The notes below the pieces were generated by a model that saw only the letters and a program-made list of their open reading frames with translations, had not been told where the DNA came from and made no database searches. From Bdellovibrio bacteriovorus (lineage in GTDB: Bacteria > Bdellovibrionota > Bdellovibrionia > Bdellovibrionales > Bdellovibrionaceae), in assembly GCF_001592755.1 (NCBI RefSeq), contig NZ_LUKF01000019.1, forward strand, positions 299,380 to 363,379: a stretch of 64,000 nt of DNA, given 5' to 3'. Shown piece by piece: positions 63,085 through 64,000 of this stretch; the first letter of the stretch is position 1, and the number at the start of each line of letters is the position of its first letter. The translations under genes and the position numbers were made by a program.

Positions 63085-63894
63085 ATGAAACTTCTATTAA
63101 GCATCTTGATGCTCATCTCTGTGAACTCCTATGCGCAAAAATCCACGGATGTTGTGGCTCAGGTTGGAAAAAAATCTATCACCGTTGAAGAGTTTAACAA
63201 AAAGTACAACGAGGTTCGTTCTCAAACGATCAATCCACCTACAAAAGAACTTTTCCTTGAAGACTTGATCCGTTACGAAACGGGCCTTCAAGAGGCTGAA
63301 AAACGCGGTTTAGCAAAAGACCCTATTGTCCAAGAACGCTTCAATCAAGAGATGTACAAAGCTCTTCTTGAAAAAGACCTTGGTCCTCGCATCCAAAAAA
63401 TCCAAGTTTCTGATAAAGAGATGCAAGCATGGTACGCAAAGAACCCAGAGCTTCGCACAAGCCACATCTTGATTGAATTCAAACCAGGTGCGACTCCGGC
63501 GCAAGTAGCTGAAGCTAAAAAGCGTGCGACAGAGATCTTTGACGAAGTTAAGAAAAGCAAAAGACCATTTGAAGAGCTTGTTAAACTTTACTCTGACGAT
63601 GCTCTTTCTAAGCAAGCAGGTGGTGACATCGGCTGGCAATCTCGTGTAACTCTTGTTCCTGGTTACTATGAAGCGGCGGCATCCATGAAAGTCGGTGAAA
63701 TCAAGGGGCTCATCGAATCTCAGTTCGGATTCCACATCATTAAGCTGACAGGACGTAGAAGCTTTGAGAACGCAAATAAGCGTCAAATCAGAGCGGCTGT
63801 TTTCGATGAAAAAAGAAAACAGATCTTCAACGAATACTTCGATAAGTTGAAAAAATCGTACTCAATCAAAGAAAATAAGAGTGCGATCAGATAA
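63085..63894 (+). CDS. Parvulin-type peptidyl-prolyl isomerase, periplasmic
   Basis: The 269-residue protein has a signal peptide (cleavage after NSYA near 17). A SurA-N-like helical region covers about 25-125. A parvulin domain follows from about 128 to 232: RTSHILIEF, then AGGDIGWQS, and ESQFGFHIIKLTGRR. It should assist folding of periplasmic or outer-membrane proteins. It is directly followed by a lipoprotein gene with a terminator hairpin inside that gene's signal-peptide codons. Confidence 0.93.
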   Translation: MKLLLSILMLISVNSYAQKSTDVVAQVGKKSITVEEFNKKYNEVRSQTINPPTKELFLEDLIRYETGLQEAEKRGLAKDPIVQERFNQEMYKALLEKDLGPRIQKIQVSDKEMQAWYAKNPELRTSHILIEFKPGATPAQVAEAKKRATEIFDEVKKSKRPFEELVKLYSDDALSKQAGGDIGWQSRVTLVPGYYEAAASMKVGEIKGLIESQFGFHIIKLTGRRSFENANKRQIRAAVFDEKRKQIFNEYFDKLKKSYSIKENKSAIR

Positions 63895-63912
63895 TAATAA
63901 GGAATATTTCTT

Positions 63913-64000
63913 ATGAAATTTCTAAAGAGCCCCGCAAGTACGGGGCTTTTTATTTTAATGGCCTTCACCTTGGCGGGTTGTCCTTCCAGTTACCAAAAGA
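63913..64000 (+). CDS. Start of a lipoprotein gene, cut by the right edge
   Basis: Twenty-nine codons are visible. The signal peptide (MKFLKSPASTGLFILMAFT) ends in the lipobox LAGC (Cys23) followed by PSSYQK. AAGGA lies nine bases before the ATG, 18 bases after the parvulin stop. The codons for residues 6-16 contain a full intrinsic-terminator hairpin. Whether the protein belongs to a known family cannot be seen. Confidence 0.8.
   Translation, partial: MKFLKSPASTGLFILMAFTLAGCPSSYQK
63928..63957 (+). terminator. Terminator hairpin inside lipoprotein signal-peptide codons
   Basis: AGCCCCG pairs perfectly with CGGGGCT over a 6-base loop, followed by TTTTATTTTAA. It is placed to terminate the parvulin transcript but lies 15 bases inside the next coding sequence. 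Confidence 0.75.

Overview
The window is chromosomal DNA from a Gram-negative predatory bacterium, almost certainly a Bdellovibrio. The strongest single indicator is a 64-codon gene (31193-31387, minus) for a minimal histone fold. From memory it closely matches Bd0055, the chromatin protein of B. bacteriovorus. Many lipoproteins and secreted proteases, frequent TTG/GTG starts, moderate GC and dense packing fit the same assignment. I see no phage, insertion sequence or CRISPR array. One tRNA gene is present.

Layout. 1-5000: the end of a Ser/Thr-rich protein cut by the left edge, a membrane-bound class III nucleotide cyclase, a DedA protein, an alpha/beta hydrolase and tRNA-Ser(UGA). 5000-10700: serS directly upstream of that tRNA, a small membrane protein, a large GYF/TPR membrane protein, and a small secreted OB-fold-like protein behind a textbook sigma-54 promoter. 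10700-21400: a polysaccharide deacetylase, then a translation/termination block on the minus strand (rho, rpmE, prfA, prmC, murA), split by two plus-strand genes for secreted proteins, and a PilZ protein. 21500-31400: a LysM envelope lipoprotein, the operon gatC-gatA-gatB-ppx-DUF192, ligA, a secreted protein and the histone. 31400-36400: a phosphoesterase and murD, divergent, then a large secreted protein.

36400-44600 is one long minus-strand run: ftsK, a secreted protein, a TPR protein, an LptM-like lipoprotein, dapF-dapA-dapB, a FolK-like protein, transaldolase and a lipoprotein. The genes from the TPR protein to the FolK-like protein overlap or nearly touch, which implies translational coupling. 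It makes diaminopimelate for peptidoglycan and lysine beside envelope-assembly factors. 44700-48600: queE, fis, dnaB, a short-chain dehydrogenase and a small protein. 48600-56400: a trypsin-fold lipoprotein, rplI / DUF2232 / rpsF without rpsR, an FHA protein, a hydrolase, a subtilisin, a small protein and an SGNH hydrolase. 56400-64000: an isochorismatase-like protein, sdhCAB, etfBA, a DUF374 acyltransferase, a parvulin, and the start of a lipoprotein cut by the right edge.

The most notable non-gene signals are: (i) a dispersed inverted-repeat element present twice, each copy touching the stop codon of the gene before it; (ii) a sigma-54 promoter with tandem upstream dyads; (iii) a roughly 90-nt multi-stem structure in the rpmE leader; (iv) a terminator hairpin built into signal-peptide codons at the right edge; (v) a Shine-Dalgarno whose perfect complement lies upstream of that gene's own promoter start; and (vi) a near-identical 13-bp motif upstream of both serine protease genes. 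All functional calls come from reading the sequence and recalling families; no database search was run.
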